From Rhizobiales bacterium CCH10-E5 (GTDB lineage Bacteria; Pseudomonadota; Alphaproteobacteria; Rhizobiales; Beijerinckiaceae): DNA of 64,000 nt. Of the stretch, positions 19,379-26,380 are shown in pieces. The position numbers and the translations under genes are program-made. The stretch spans positions 61,557 through 125,556 of the forward strand of contig LSIG01000213.1 in assembly GCA_001556125.1 (NCBI GenBank), read 5' to 3'. A model generated the notes under the pieces. That model made no database searches. It worked only from the letters and a program-made list of their open reading frames with translations, and had not been told where the DNA came from. Position 1 is the first letter of the stretch, and each line of letters begins with the position of its first letter.

Positions 19379-20073
19379 GCACCGCAACGCCGACCGCCGA
19401 GCACAATCCGGTCCTGAACTGGACGGCACCGCCCTTTCCGCCGGCGCGGGTGCTCGAGGGGCGCTATTGCCGGCTCGAGCCGATCGACCCCGCCCGGCAT
19501 CTCGACGACATCTGGGCCGTCAATGCCGGCCAGGACCCCATCTGGGAGTGGATGCCGGCGCATCCGCCGCAGACGAAGGAAGCCTATGGCGAATTGCTGG
19601 CGATGATGGCGGGCAAGGCCGGCATCGTCCCCTTCGCGATCATCGACACGGCCGACGGCAAGGCCAAGGGCCATCTCTGGCTGATGGAGATCCGGCCCGA
19701 CCAAGGGGTGTTCGAGGTCGGCTACATCACCTATTCGCCCGTGCTCCAGAGAACGCGGGTGGCGACCGAAGCCATCCATCTCTGCGGCGCCTATGGCTTC
19801 TCGCTCGGCTACCGGCGCTTCGAGTGGAAGTGCAACAATCTCAACGAGCCGTCCAAGCGTGCGGCGCGGCGCTTCGGCTTCCAGTATGAGGGGCTCTTTC
19901 GCCAGCACATGGTGGTGAAGGGCAAGAACCGCGACACCGCCTGGTTCTCGATCCTCGACAGCGAATGGCCGGCGATCAATGCCGCCTTCGAGGCTTGGCT
20001 CGATCCGGGCAATTTCGATTCGGACGGCCAACAGAAGGCCCGTCTCGAAAGCTTCAGGGCCGCTCAGGCCTGA
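19375..20073 (+). CDS. GNAT N-acetyltransferase (RimJ/RimL type)
   Basis: The 232-residue protein resembles RimJ/RimL acetyltransferases: LEGRYCRLEPIDPARH at the start, GYITYSPVLQRTRVATEA for the acetyl-CoA loop, and KCNNLNEPSKRAARRFGFQ with the typical N-x-x-S-x-R/K-x-x-x-x-x-G-F. Relatives annotated as acetylating N-terminal amines or small molecules exist; no substrate is evident. It overlaps the upstream hypothetical gene by four bases and precedes an SDR gene by 36 bases, so it belongs to this catabolic operon. Confidence 0.87.
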   Translation: MSTATPTAEHNPVLNWTAPPFPPARVLEGRYCRLEPIDPARHLDDIWAVNAGQDPIWEWMPAHPPQTKEAYGELLAMMAGKAGIVPFAIIDTADGKAKGHLWLMEIRPDQGVFEVGYITYSPVLQRTRVATEAIHLCGAYGFSLGYRRFEWKCNNLNEPSKRAARRFGFQYEGLFRQHMVVKGKNRDTAWFSILDSEWPAINAAFEAWLDPGNFDSDGQQKARLESFRAAQA

Positions 20074-20109
20074 TGTCACCACCAAGAAACGCGAAGGCGA
20101 GGGCTCCAC

Positions 20110-20856
20110 ATGGCAGGACGTTTGAAGGGCAAGGTCGCGGTCGTCACCGCCGCCGGCCAGGGCATCGGGCGCGCGATCGCGGAGGCCTTCGTGGCCGAGG
20201 GCGCGACCGTCTGGGCGACCGACAAGGACGTCGCGCTGCTGGAGGGCATTCCCAAGGCGAAGAAGCGCAAGCTCGACGTGCTGTCGAGCCGGGCTGTGGA
20301 GAGCTTTGCGGCCAAGGTCGGGACGATCGATATCCTCGTCAATGCCGCCGGCTACGTCCATCACGGCACGGTCCTCGACACCGACGACAAGGCCTGGGAT
20401 TTCTCCTTCGACCTCAACGTCACCTCCATGCACCGCACGATCAAGGCGTTCCTGCCGGGCATGCTGGAGAAGGGTTCGGGCTCGATCGTCAACATCGCCT
20501 CGGGCGCTGGCTCCGTGCGCGGCATCCCGAACCGCTACGCCTATGGTACGACCAAGGCGGCGGTCATCGGACTGACCAAGGCGGTCGCGGCCGACTTCAT
20601 CAAGAAGGGCATCCGCTCGAATGCCATCTGCCCGGGTACCATCCAGTCGCCCTCGCTCGACCAGCGCATCAAGGATCTGGCGACCTCGACCAAGACCACG
20701 GAAGCGGCGGCGCGGCAGGCCTTCATCGATCGCCAGCCGATGGGCCGGCTCGGCACGGCGCAGGAGATCGCCTGGCTCGCCGTCTATCTCGCCTCCGACG
20801 AGGCGAGCTACACCACCGGTCAGATCCATCTCGCCGATGGTGGCTTCGCTCTCTGA
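20110..20856 (+). CDS. SDR oxidoreductase, 2-keto-3-deoxy-L-fuconate dehydrogenase-like
   Basis: This 248-residue short-chain dehydrogenase has the NAD-binding TAAGQGIG motif, NAAG, and the catalytic Ser-Tyr-Lys in NIASGAGS and YAYGTTKAA. The segment NAICPGTIQSPSLDQRI is characteristic of the branch holding 3-hydroxybutyrate dehydrogenase 2 and L-2-keto-3-deoxyfuconate dehydrogenase. The acidic residue after strand 2 (WATDKD) suggests NAD use. With a sugar-acid dehydratase upstream, a 2-keto-3-deoxy sugar acid is the likely substrate. Hydroxybutyrate is the alternative. Confidence 0.82.
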   Translation: MAGRLKGKVAVVTAAGQGIGRAIAEAFVAEGATVWATDKDVALLEGIPKAKKRKLDVLSSRAVESFAAKVGTIDILVNAAGYVHHGTVLDTDDKAWDFSFDLNVTSMHRTIKAFLPGMLEKGSGSIVNIASGAGSVRGIPNRYAYGTTKAAVIGLTKAVAADFIKKGIRSNAICPGTIQSPSLDQRIKDLATSTKTTEAAARQAFIDRQPMGRLGTAQEIAWLAVYLASDEASYTTGQIHLADGGFAL

Positions 20857-20887
20857 GCGCACAAGAACAACAACAGGGAGGAAGCCC

Positions 20888-21871
20888 ATGCATATTCTCG
20901 TTCTCGGTGGGGCCGGCATGGCCGGCCGCAAGTTCATCGAGCGTCTCGCCCGTGACGGGCAACTGGCCGGCAAGCCCATCGTCAAGGTCACGGCGCAGGA
21001 CGTCGTCGCGGCGCAGGCGCCGAAGGGGGCGGCCTTCGCCTTCGACGCGATCGTCTCGGACCTCTCGGTGCCTGGCGAGGCCGAAAAGCTGATCGCCTCG
21101 CGGCCCGAGCTGATCATTCATCTCGCGGCGGTCGTCTCCGGCGAGGCCGAGGCCGATTTCGAGAAGGGCTACCGGATCAATCTCGACGGGACGCGCTTCC
21201 TGTTCGAGGCGATCCGCCTGACCGGCGACGGCTACAAGCCGCGAGTCGTCTTCACCTCGTCGGTCGCCGTGTTCGGGGCGCCGTTCCACGACAAGATCGG
21301 CGACGAGTTCTTCACGACGCCGCTGACGAGCTACGGCACGCAGAAGGCGATCTGCGAATTGCTGCTGTCGGATTACAGCCGCCGCGGCTTCTTCGACGGG
21401 CTCAGCATCCGCTTCCCGACGATCTGCGTGCGGCCGGGCACGCCCAACAAGGCGGCGTCGGGCTTCTTCTCCAACATCATCCGCGAGCCGCTGAACGGCA
21501 TCGACGCGGTGCTGCCCGTGTCGGACCAGGTACGCCACTGGCACGCCTCGCCGCGTTCGGCGGTCAACTTCCTGATCCATGCCGCGACCATGGATCTCGC
21601 GGCCGTGGGTCCGCGCCGCGCGCTGAATATGCCGGGCTATTCCTGCACGGTGGCGGAGCAGATCGAGGCGCTGCGCAAGGTCGCCGGAGACGGTGTCGTG
21701 GCGCGCATCAAGCGCGTGCCCGACCCGGTGATCGACAAGATCGTCGAGGGCTGGCCGCGCAATTTCGACCCGCAGCGCGCGATCGCGCTCGGCTTCAAGG
21801 CCGAGTCGAGCTTCGACGAGATCATCCGCATCCATATCGAGGATGAGCTCGGCGGGACCTTCGTGAAGTAG
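20888..21871 (+). CDS. denD: D-erythronate dehydrogenase-like NAD-dependent epimerase/dehydratase family protein
   Basis: The 327-residue protein is an extended SDR: ILVLGGAGMAGRKFIERL for NAD binding, IIHLAAVVSGEAEADFEKGY, TSSVAVFG, and the active-site YGTQK. The sequence pattern (RPGTPNKAASGFFSNIIREPLNG and SDQVRHWHASPRSAVNF) matches DenD, which oxidises D-erythronate to 2-keto-D-erythronate. The later enzymes of that route (OtnI, DenC/OtnC) are not visible here, so the symbol is provisional. The start is ATG 20888 after AGGGAGGA; the longer open frame from 20621 only overlaps the SDR gene. Confidence 0.78.
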   Translation: MHILVLGGAGMAGRKFIERLARDGQLAGKPIVKVTAQDVVAAQAPKGAAFAFDAIVSDLSVPGEAEKLIASRPELIIHLAAVVSGEAEADFEKGYRINLDGTRFLFEAIRLTGDGYKPRVVFTSSVAVFGAPFHDKIGDEFFTTPLTSYGTQKAICELLLSDYSRRGFFDGLSIRFPTICVRPGTPNKAASGFFSNIIREPLNGIDAVLPVSDQVRHWHASPRSAVNFLIHAATMDLAAVGPRRALNMPGYSCTVAEQIEALRKVAGDGVVARIKRVPDPVIDKIVEGWPRNFDPQRAIALGFKAESSFDEIIRIHIEDELGGTFVK

Positions 21872-21891
21872 GCCGTTACGCGTATACCGCC

Positions 21892-21982
21892 GTCATGGTC
21901 GGGCTTGTCCCGACCATCCACGTCTTCGCTGCCCAAGTGGGGTTCCCAAGACGTGGATGCTCGGCACAAGGCCGAGCATGAC
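21892..21982. repeat. Dispersed palindromic element, type A, copy 2
   Basis: This copy has the same architecture as 12666-12756: GTCATGGTCGGGC...GACCATCCACGTC at the left and GACGTGGATGCTCGG...GCATGAC at the right. It lies between the convergent denD-like and GNAT genes. Confidence 0.78.
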
Positions 21983-22007
21983 GGGGTAGGCTGCCAAGTA
22001 GTCGGTT

Positions 22008-22661
22008 TCACGCCGGGCAGGGTTCGCCCGGCGTGTCGACTGCGACGGAAGGCTCGATCTCCGGCGCATGGGTCCAGCCGCTCGTGCCCCAGGTCTTCAG
22101 GGCCGCCCAGGTCGAGCGGTCGAGCCGGTACTGCTCGCAGGGAAAGAGCCCGCCGCGGGCCGGCAGGGACTTCAGGAACGAGCCCTCGGCGCGGAAGCCC
22201 GACTTCTCCAGCACGCGCTTGGAGGCGGGGTTGATGACCCGCGCATCGGCCTCGATCGCCTTGATCTCGCTCAGCGAAAACACGGTGTCGATCAGCGCCT
22301 GGGTGGCCTCGGTCGCCAGACCCTTGCCCCAATGGGCCGTTCCCAGCCAGTAGCCGATGAAGGGCACGCCCGTGGCCTGCCTGTGCGCGCCGATCATGCC
22401 GATCAGCTCGTTGGGCTTGGACCGCGGCGTGATCGCCAGCACCAGATGCTCGCCCAGCGCATTGCCCTTGCGCATGGCGAAAATGAAGGGCTCGACCGCT
22501 TCCACCGGATAGGGATGCGGGATCGAGGCCGTCATCTCGGCCACGGCTTTCTCCCCCGCCTGACGCAGGATGGCGGAAGCGTCCGCCATGCGCGGCCAGC
22601 GCAGCCAGAGACGGCGGGTCTCGAGCCGGAAGACATCGTCGCGGGTCAGTTCGGGGAACAT
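22008..22661 (-). CDS. GNAT family N-acetyltransferase
   Basis: The 217-residue protein is a RimJ-like GNAT: LETRRLWLRWPRMADA at the start, a GYWLGTAHWGKGLATEA acetyl-CoA loop (Q/R-x-x-G-x-G/A reads HWGKGLA), and NPASKRVLEKSGFRAEG. ATG 22661 gives the family start. Related rhizobial genomes often keep a GNAT between rpmA and obgE; here the gene follows rpmA but obgE is not adjacent. A terminator at 22685-22722 separates it from rpmA, so it is probably transcribed mainly on its own. Confidence 0.85.
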   Translation of the reverse strand: MFPELTRDDVFRLETRRLWLRWPRMADASAILRQAGEKAVAEMTASIPHPYPVEAVEPFIFAMRKGNALGEHLVLAITPRSKPNELIGMIGAHRQATGVPFIGYWLGTAHWGKGLATEATQALIDTVFSLSEIKAIEADARVINPASKRVLEKSGFRAEGSFLKSLPARGGLFPCEQYRLDRSTWAALKTWGTSGWTHAPEIEPSVAVDTPGEPCPA

Positions 22662-22684
22662 CGGGTCTCTCCGTCGGCGCAAAC

Positions 22685-22722
22685 GAAAAAGGGAGCTGGG
22701 ATTTGGTCCCACCTCCCTTTCG
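22685..22722 (-). terminator. Rho-independent terminator downstream of rpmA
   Basis: On the minus strand GGGAGGTGGGA pairs with TCCCAGCTCCC (one mismatch) around the loop CCAAA, followed by a run of T. It is about 90 bases past the rpmA stop. Confidence 0.75.
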
Positions 22723-22812
22723 CTGACCTTGGGTGACCCCGTAGAGGGCTGGACCCCTGATCCGTTCCGGTTCGATGGAACCGGCGGATCGGAGAAGTCC
22801 CTATCCGCCGTC

Positions 22813-23079
22813 TTACTCTGCGGCCTCTTGGGCCGGGACTACGTTCACGAAAGCTCGGCCGAGTTTCGTCGTGAATCGGACGCGGCCGGCCGTGGTCGCA
22901 AAGAGGGTATGGTCTTTGCCCATGCCGACATTGACGCCGGCATGCCAACGGGTGCCGCGCTGGCGGATGATGATGTTGCCCGGGATGACGGCCTGGTCGC
23001 CGAACTTCTTCACGCCGAGGCGCTTGCTTTCGGAGTCGCGACCGTTGCGGGACGAGCCGCCTGCCTTTTTGTGAGCCAT
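22813..23079 (-). CDS. rpmA: 50S ribosomal protein L27
   Basis: L27 of 88 residues with the hallmark start [20 protein letters not shown] and the motif [19 protein letters not shown]. Its flexible N-terminus reaches the peptidyl-transferase centre. No cleavable N-terminal extension of the Firmicutes type is present. It follows rplU by 100 bases in the standard rplU-rpmA order. Confidence 0.98.
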   Translation of the reverse strand: MAHKKAGGSSRNGRDSESKRLGVKKFGDQAVIPGNIIIRQRGTRWHAGVNVGMGKDHTLFATTAGRVRFTTKLGRAFVNVVPAQEAAE

Positions 23080-23179
23080 AACGCCCTACCTCAAAACTGA
23101 TGTGGTCTCTCTAACCCGAATCGGCGGCAAAAGCCAGCCGGTTCGGGCGGGGAAGCGAAAACGGGACTGACGGGAGGCG

Positions 23180-23872
23180 TCAGTAGTCCTCGCCGGAAGC
23201 CAGCTCGGCCTGGTCGGCCTTGGCCCGCGGGGGCTTGCCGGCCAGGAGTTCCTTGGCCTGCACGACCCACTCCTCGCGGGTGGCGCGGCCGCGGAGCTTG
23301 AGCTCCTCGTCCCACTTGGCGACGTCGGCCTCGGTCCAGGCGGCGATGTCGTTCCAGGAGGTGATGCCGGCGGCGCGCAGCTTCTTCTCGATGGTCGGGC
23401 CGACGCCCGAGATCAACGAGAGGTTGGAGGCGTCCAGCGCACCGGCCTCGGCCTTGGCGGCCTTGGGAGCCTTCGCGGCGGGCTTGGCCTTGGCCTCGGC
23501 AGCGCCGGCCTGAAGTGCGACGGCCGAAGCCTCGCCCTTCTTCATCTCCGGCTTCTTGCCGCCGGTGAGGATGTCGGTGATGCGGATGACGGTCAGCTCG
23601 GCGCGGAAGCCACGCTTGCGCTTCGAATTCTGGCGGCGACGCTTCTTGAAGGCGATGACCTTGTCGCCGCGGGCCTGCTCGACGATCTCGGCCGCAACCG
23701 TGATCTCGGAGAGGGCCTTGGCGTCGAGCGTGGTCTTCTCGCCGTCGGTGAGCATCAGCACGGTGTCGAAGGCGACGGTGTCGCCCGGGTTGCCTTCGAT
23801 CTTGGCGGTGGTGATGCGATCGTTGGCGGCAACGCGGAACTGCTTTCCGCCGGTCTTGATGACTGCGAACAT
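23180..23872 (-). CDS. rplU: 50S ribosomal protein L21 with C-terminal helix-hairpin-helix extension
   Basis: The first ~105 residues are standard L21 (MFAVIKTGGKQFRVA, IVAFKKRRRQNSKRKRG-like region, then LTVIRITDI). The protein then continues to 230 residues. After an Ala/Lys-rich linker (~110-165) comes a compact domain, LSLISGVGPTIEKKLRAAGI, which is a helix-hairpin-helix of the type found appended to several alphaproteobacterial proteins. Normal L21 is about 103 residues. The start ATG at 23872 is fixed by the L21 N-terminus; a longer open frame is unsupported. What the extra domain does on the ribosome is not known to me. Confidence 0.95.
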   Translation of the reverse strand: MFAVIKTGGKQFRVAANDRITTAKIEGNPGDTVAFDTVLMLTDGEKTTLDAKALSEITVAAEIVEQARGDKVIAFKKRRRQNSKRKRGFRAELTVIRITDILTGGKKPEMKKGEASAVALQAGAAEAKAKPAAKAPKAAKAEAGALDASNLSLISGVGPTIEKKLRAAGITSWNDIAAWTEADVAKWDEELKLRGRATREEWVVQAKELLAGKPPRAKADQAELASGEDY

Positions 23873-24212
23873 TTTATCCTCCATGTTCGGCCCCGCCCTG
23901 TCACGGCCTCGACGAGGCGCATGCGGGACGGCTTTTTGGCAGTCGTTACGGGTCAGGGTTCGCTCTTGACGGCTCAAGGCTCGCGCGCGGCGAAACCGAT
24001 GGGCCAAAAGAGATCGGGCGCGGGTTTCCCCACGCCGGACGAGGCTCGATAGTCGCAAGGGTCACGAAGGTCAAGCGAAAGCGTCGCTTCGCGAGCCGGA
24101 AGCCACATCTCGGCGACGGTGGACGACAGAAAGCGAGTTGCGCACGAGCAAAGGCTTGTTTTGGCCGAACTCCGCGTGTAGTAACCAGCCCGCTTCGACC
24201 GAAGGCGACCGC
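23873..24212. other. Intergenic region between rplU and tRNA-Ser
   Basis: This 340-base stretch must contain the rplU promoter and leader on the minus strand and the tRNA-Ser promoter on the plus strand. I see no convincing protein gene; short open frames on both strands have no recognisable features. No strong consensus promoter is visible by eye. Confidence 0.5.
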
Positions 24213-24302
24213 GGACAGGTGGCAGAGTGGTTGAATGCACCGCACTCGAAATGCGGCATACCCGCAAGGGTATCGGGGGTTCAAATCCCTCCCTGTCCGC
24301 CA
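24213..24302 (+). tRNA. tRNA-Ser (anticodon CGA)
   Basis: A complete 90-base class II tRNA with encoded CCA. The acceptor stem pairs GGACAGG with CCTGTCC, and the discriminator base is G. The anticodon stem CCGCA/TGCGG holds loop CTCGAAA, giving anticodon CGA (reads UCG). The variable arm TACCCGCAAGGGTA forms the long serine-type stem, and the T-loop is GTTCAAATC. I checked the flanks for phage attachment signs and saw no integrase or duplicated 3' end. Confidence 0.97.
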
Positions 24303-24339
24303 CTTCCGCCGAGACGCCAACCCTGCCTTCTGCTCCGGT

Positions 24340-24576
24340 TCACTGGCCAGATGCAAAGGCAAGCCGCATCTTTTGACCCGGTAGGACAGACTTCGCCAGT
24401 TGCGGGGCCTGTGCGGCTTGCGGGCAATTCATGACCTCGACGATCGAGCCCGGAACGACGTCCCGACAGATCGTCTTGGCAGGTCGGTTGTCGGCCATCG
24501 CAAGCACTGCGAGCATGACCGCCGAGACGGCGATCGTCGCCGCTGCGAACATCGAATTGGCTTCTGTCGATCTCAT
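24340..24576 (-). CDS. Small membrane-anchored or exported hypothetical protein
   Basis: The 78-residue product has one N-terminal hydrophobic helix (MFAAATIAVSAVMLAVLAMA) followed by a polar domain with two cysteines (TICRDVV and VMNCPQAA). The hydrophobic segment may be a signal or an anchor. An AGGAGG ribosome-binding site sits at the right distance from ATG 24576, which supports the gene. I recognise no family. Confidence 0.6.
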   Translation of the reverse strand: MRSTEANSMFAAATIAVSAVMLAVLAMADNRPAKTICRDVVPGSIVEVMNCPQAAQAPQLAKSVLPGQKMRLAFASGQ

Positions 24577-24667
24577 GGGCGCCTCCTGCGGCCTCTGCTG
24601 ATGCAACCGGGAGAGGGCGCCTGAGTTCCGCCGCTCAGGCTGTCCTCATGGTCCTCGCCATCCTCCG

Positions 24668-24943
24668 TCAGACCTTCGGCGGCAGTCCCGCGCGATCGAA
24701 AACGGGCACCGACTCCATCGGACCCTCAGGGCGTTGTCCGGTCGGGATATCTTCCGCCGCATGGCGGATGGCTTCGCTCGTCGAATCCAGGCCGTCGACG
24801 GTCTCGTTGGCGCCGCTGCCCGCATCATGGACATTGGTCCGCAGGCTGACCTGGTGGGTGGGTGCAGCGCTGGCGGCTTGGGCCAGACGCTCGCCCTCAT
24901 CGGGGATATCGAGCGCGGGGGTTTCGCGTGCCGTGTCCATCAT
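24668..24943 (-). CDS. Small hypothetical protein, 91 residues
   Basis: This is a hydrophilic, probably disordered protein (NVHDAGSGANETVDGLDSTS and EDIPTGQRPEGPMESVPVF), without cysteines or membrane segments. I chose ATG 24943 because GAGGAGA lies five bases upstream. It diverges from the TPP riboswitch operon; about 130 bases separate them. No function can be given. Confidence 0.55.
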   Translation of the reverse strand: MMDTARETPALDIPDEGERLAQAASAAPTHQVSLRTNVHDAGSGANETVDGLDSTSEAIRHAAEDIPTGQRPEGPMESVPVFDRAGLPPKV

Positions 24944-25070
24944 CCGTCTCCTCATGGATTGTCCCGGACGTAACGCCCGGCCATGCGCGATTGTTTCGGT
25001 GCACGAGCCCGTGGGCGCGACCATGACGCTTCCTTGACAGCGGGGTGGGCGCACCATCATGGTGGCCGCT

Positions 25071-25183
25071 GTTCCAAGGGGTGCCTCGCGAGGAGGCTGA
25101 GATTCCGCCGGTCGGGCTTTTGTCCGACAGCGCGGTGACCCTCCGAACCTGATCCGGGTCATGCCGGCGTAGGGATGCGGGAC
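25071..25183 (+). promoter_or_regulatory. TPP (thiamine pyrophosphate) riboswitch
   Basis: All conserved parts of the THI-box aptamer are present in order: GGGGTGCC at 25078, GGCTGAGA ending at 25102, ACCTGATC at 25147-25154, and GCCGGCGTAGGGA ending at 25175. An extra stem (CGGTCGGGC...GTCCGAC-type) fills the variable P3 arm. GTTCC (25071-25075) can pair with GGGAC (25179-25183) as P1. It precedes the LuxE-like/LuxC-like/ThiZXY operon and should repress it when TPP is abundant. Confidence 0.95.
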
Positions 25184-25186
25184 ATC

Positions 25187-25210
25187 GGGCGGCACCATCA
25201 CGCCCCTTTT
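25187..25210 (+). terminator. Putative riboswitch-linked terminator
   Basis: GGGCG (25187-25191) pairs with CGCCC (25201-25205) around a nine-base loop and is followed by CTTTT. It lies directly after the aptamer, so TPP could act by early termination. The stem is only five pairs, and control at translation is the alternative. Confidence 0.45.
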
Positions 25211-25296
25211 CCAGGCTCGCGCCGTCATTGTCGGATCGTCAGGCTCCAACCTCGGCATGTCGCCGGGCGAGTGGCCTTGCGGGAAGGCGAGCGGAC

Positions 25297-26376
25297 GTGA
25301 CGCAGAGCGAGATCATCGAGGCCTTGCTGGCCTTCATTGACCAGGACGGGGCGTCGGAGGCGGAATTCGAGCGCATGGCGCTGGCCGTCTTCGCCTATCA
25401 GTTCGCCCATAACGCGCCCTATCGGCGTTTCGCGATCCAGCGCGGCCGCACCACGCTCACCGTCCGCAACTGGCGCGACATCCCGGCCGTGCCGATCAGC
25501 GCCTTCAAGACCCTGACGCTGAGCTGCACCCCGCCGGAGGCGGCCGCGCGCATCTTCATGACCAGCGGCACGACGCAGGGCGGAGTGCGGGGCAAGAGCC
25601 ACCACCCGACGATGGCCGTCTGGAGCCGCTCGATGCTGGTGAATTTCCGCCGCCGCTTCATGGCCGGGCGGGAGCGCATGGCCATGGGCATCCTCTTTCC
25701 CGACGAGGAGGCGATGCCGAACTCCTCGCTGGCGCATTACCTCGCTCTGGCGAAGCGGGACTGCGGCACGGCCGACAGCGAAGGCTTCATCGGCGCAAGC
25801 GGGCTCGACCTGCCGCGGCTGATCGCGGCGCTGGAGCGGGCGGAAGCTTCGGGCGAGCCCTATGCGCTGCTCGGCGCGAGCTTCAGCTTCGTACATCTGC
25901 TCGATGCGCTGGCGGCGCAGGGACGGCGCTTCGCGCTGCCCGAAGGCAGCCGCATCCTCGACACCGGCGGCTTCAAGGGCCAGTCGCGCGAGATGGGGGC
26001 TGACGCCTTCTATGACGCACTCTCAGTGACGCTCGGCGTACCGCGCGAGGCCTGCATCAACATGTACGGCATGACCGAGCTCAGCACGCAGTTCTACGAC
26101 GACGGCAATGCGGTCTGCCCGCCGGTGAAGTCCGGCCCGCACTGGATCCGCAGCCGCGTCGTCGATCCGGTCAGCGGGCGCGACCTGCCGGAGGGAACGA
26201 CCGGCGTGCTGGTCCATCACGACCTCGCCCATTTCAACTGCGCCTCCGCGATCCTGACGGAGGATGCCGGCGTGATGGTCGAGGGCGGCTTCCGGTTGCT
26301 CGGCCGCGTCGACGGCGCCGATTCCAAGGGCTGTTCGATGGCGGTCGAGGAATTCCTGCGGGCGGCGCGGGGCTGA
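25297..26376 (+). CDS. LuxE-like acyl-protein synthetase (acid-activating enzyme)
   Basis: The 359-residue product matches the LuxE family of the ANL superfamily. LuxE makes an acyl-adenylate from a carboxylic acid and ATP and passes the acyl group to itself and then to LuxC. The ATP-binding loop FMTSGTTQG starts near residue 87, LDTGGFKGQSREM fits the family's second signature, and NMYGMTELSTQFYD is the adenylate-site motif. No luciferase genes are present, so the acid is not the light-reaction fatty acid. Starting at GTG 25297 gives the family start; a GGAAGG site lies upstream, and TTG 25228 is less likely. It is the first gene after the TPP riboswitch. Confidence 0.9.
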   Translation: MTQSEIIEALLAFIDQDGASEAEFERMALAVFAYQFAHNAPYRRFAIQRGRTTLTVRNWRDIPAVPISAFKTLTLSCTPPEAAARIFMTSGTTQGGVRGKSHHPTMAVWSRSMLVNFRRRFMAGRERMAMGILFPDEEAMPNSSLAHYLALAKRDCGTADSEGFIGASGLDLPRLIAALERAEASGEPYALLGASFSFVHLLDALAAQGRRFALPEGSRILDTGGFKGQSREMGADAFYDALSVTLGVPREACINMYGMTELSTQFYDDGNAVCPPVKSGPHWIRSRVVDPVSGRDLPEGTTGVLVHHDLAHFNCASAILTEDAGVMVEGGFRLLGRVDGADSKGCSMAVEEFLRAARG

Positions 26377-26380
26377 GGCG

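Noticed and set aside
24213..24302. tRNA-Ser as a possible integration site
   Set aside because: No integrase gene or repeated 3' end nearby.
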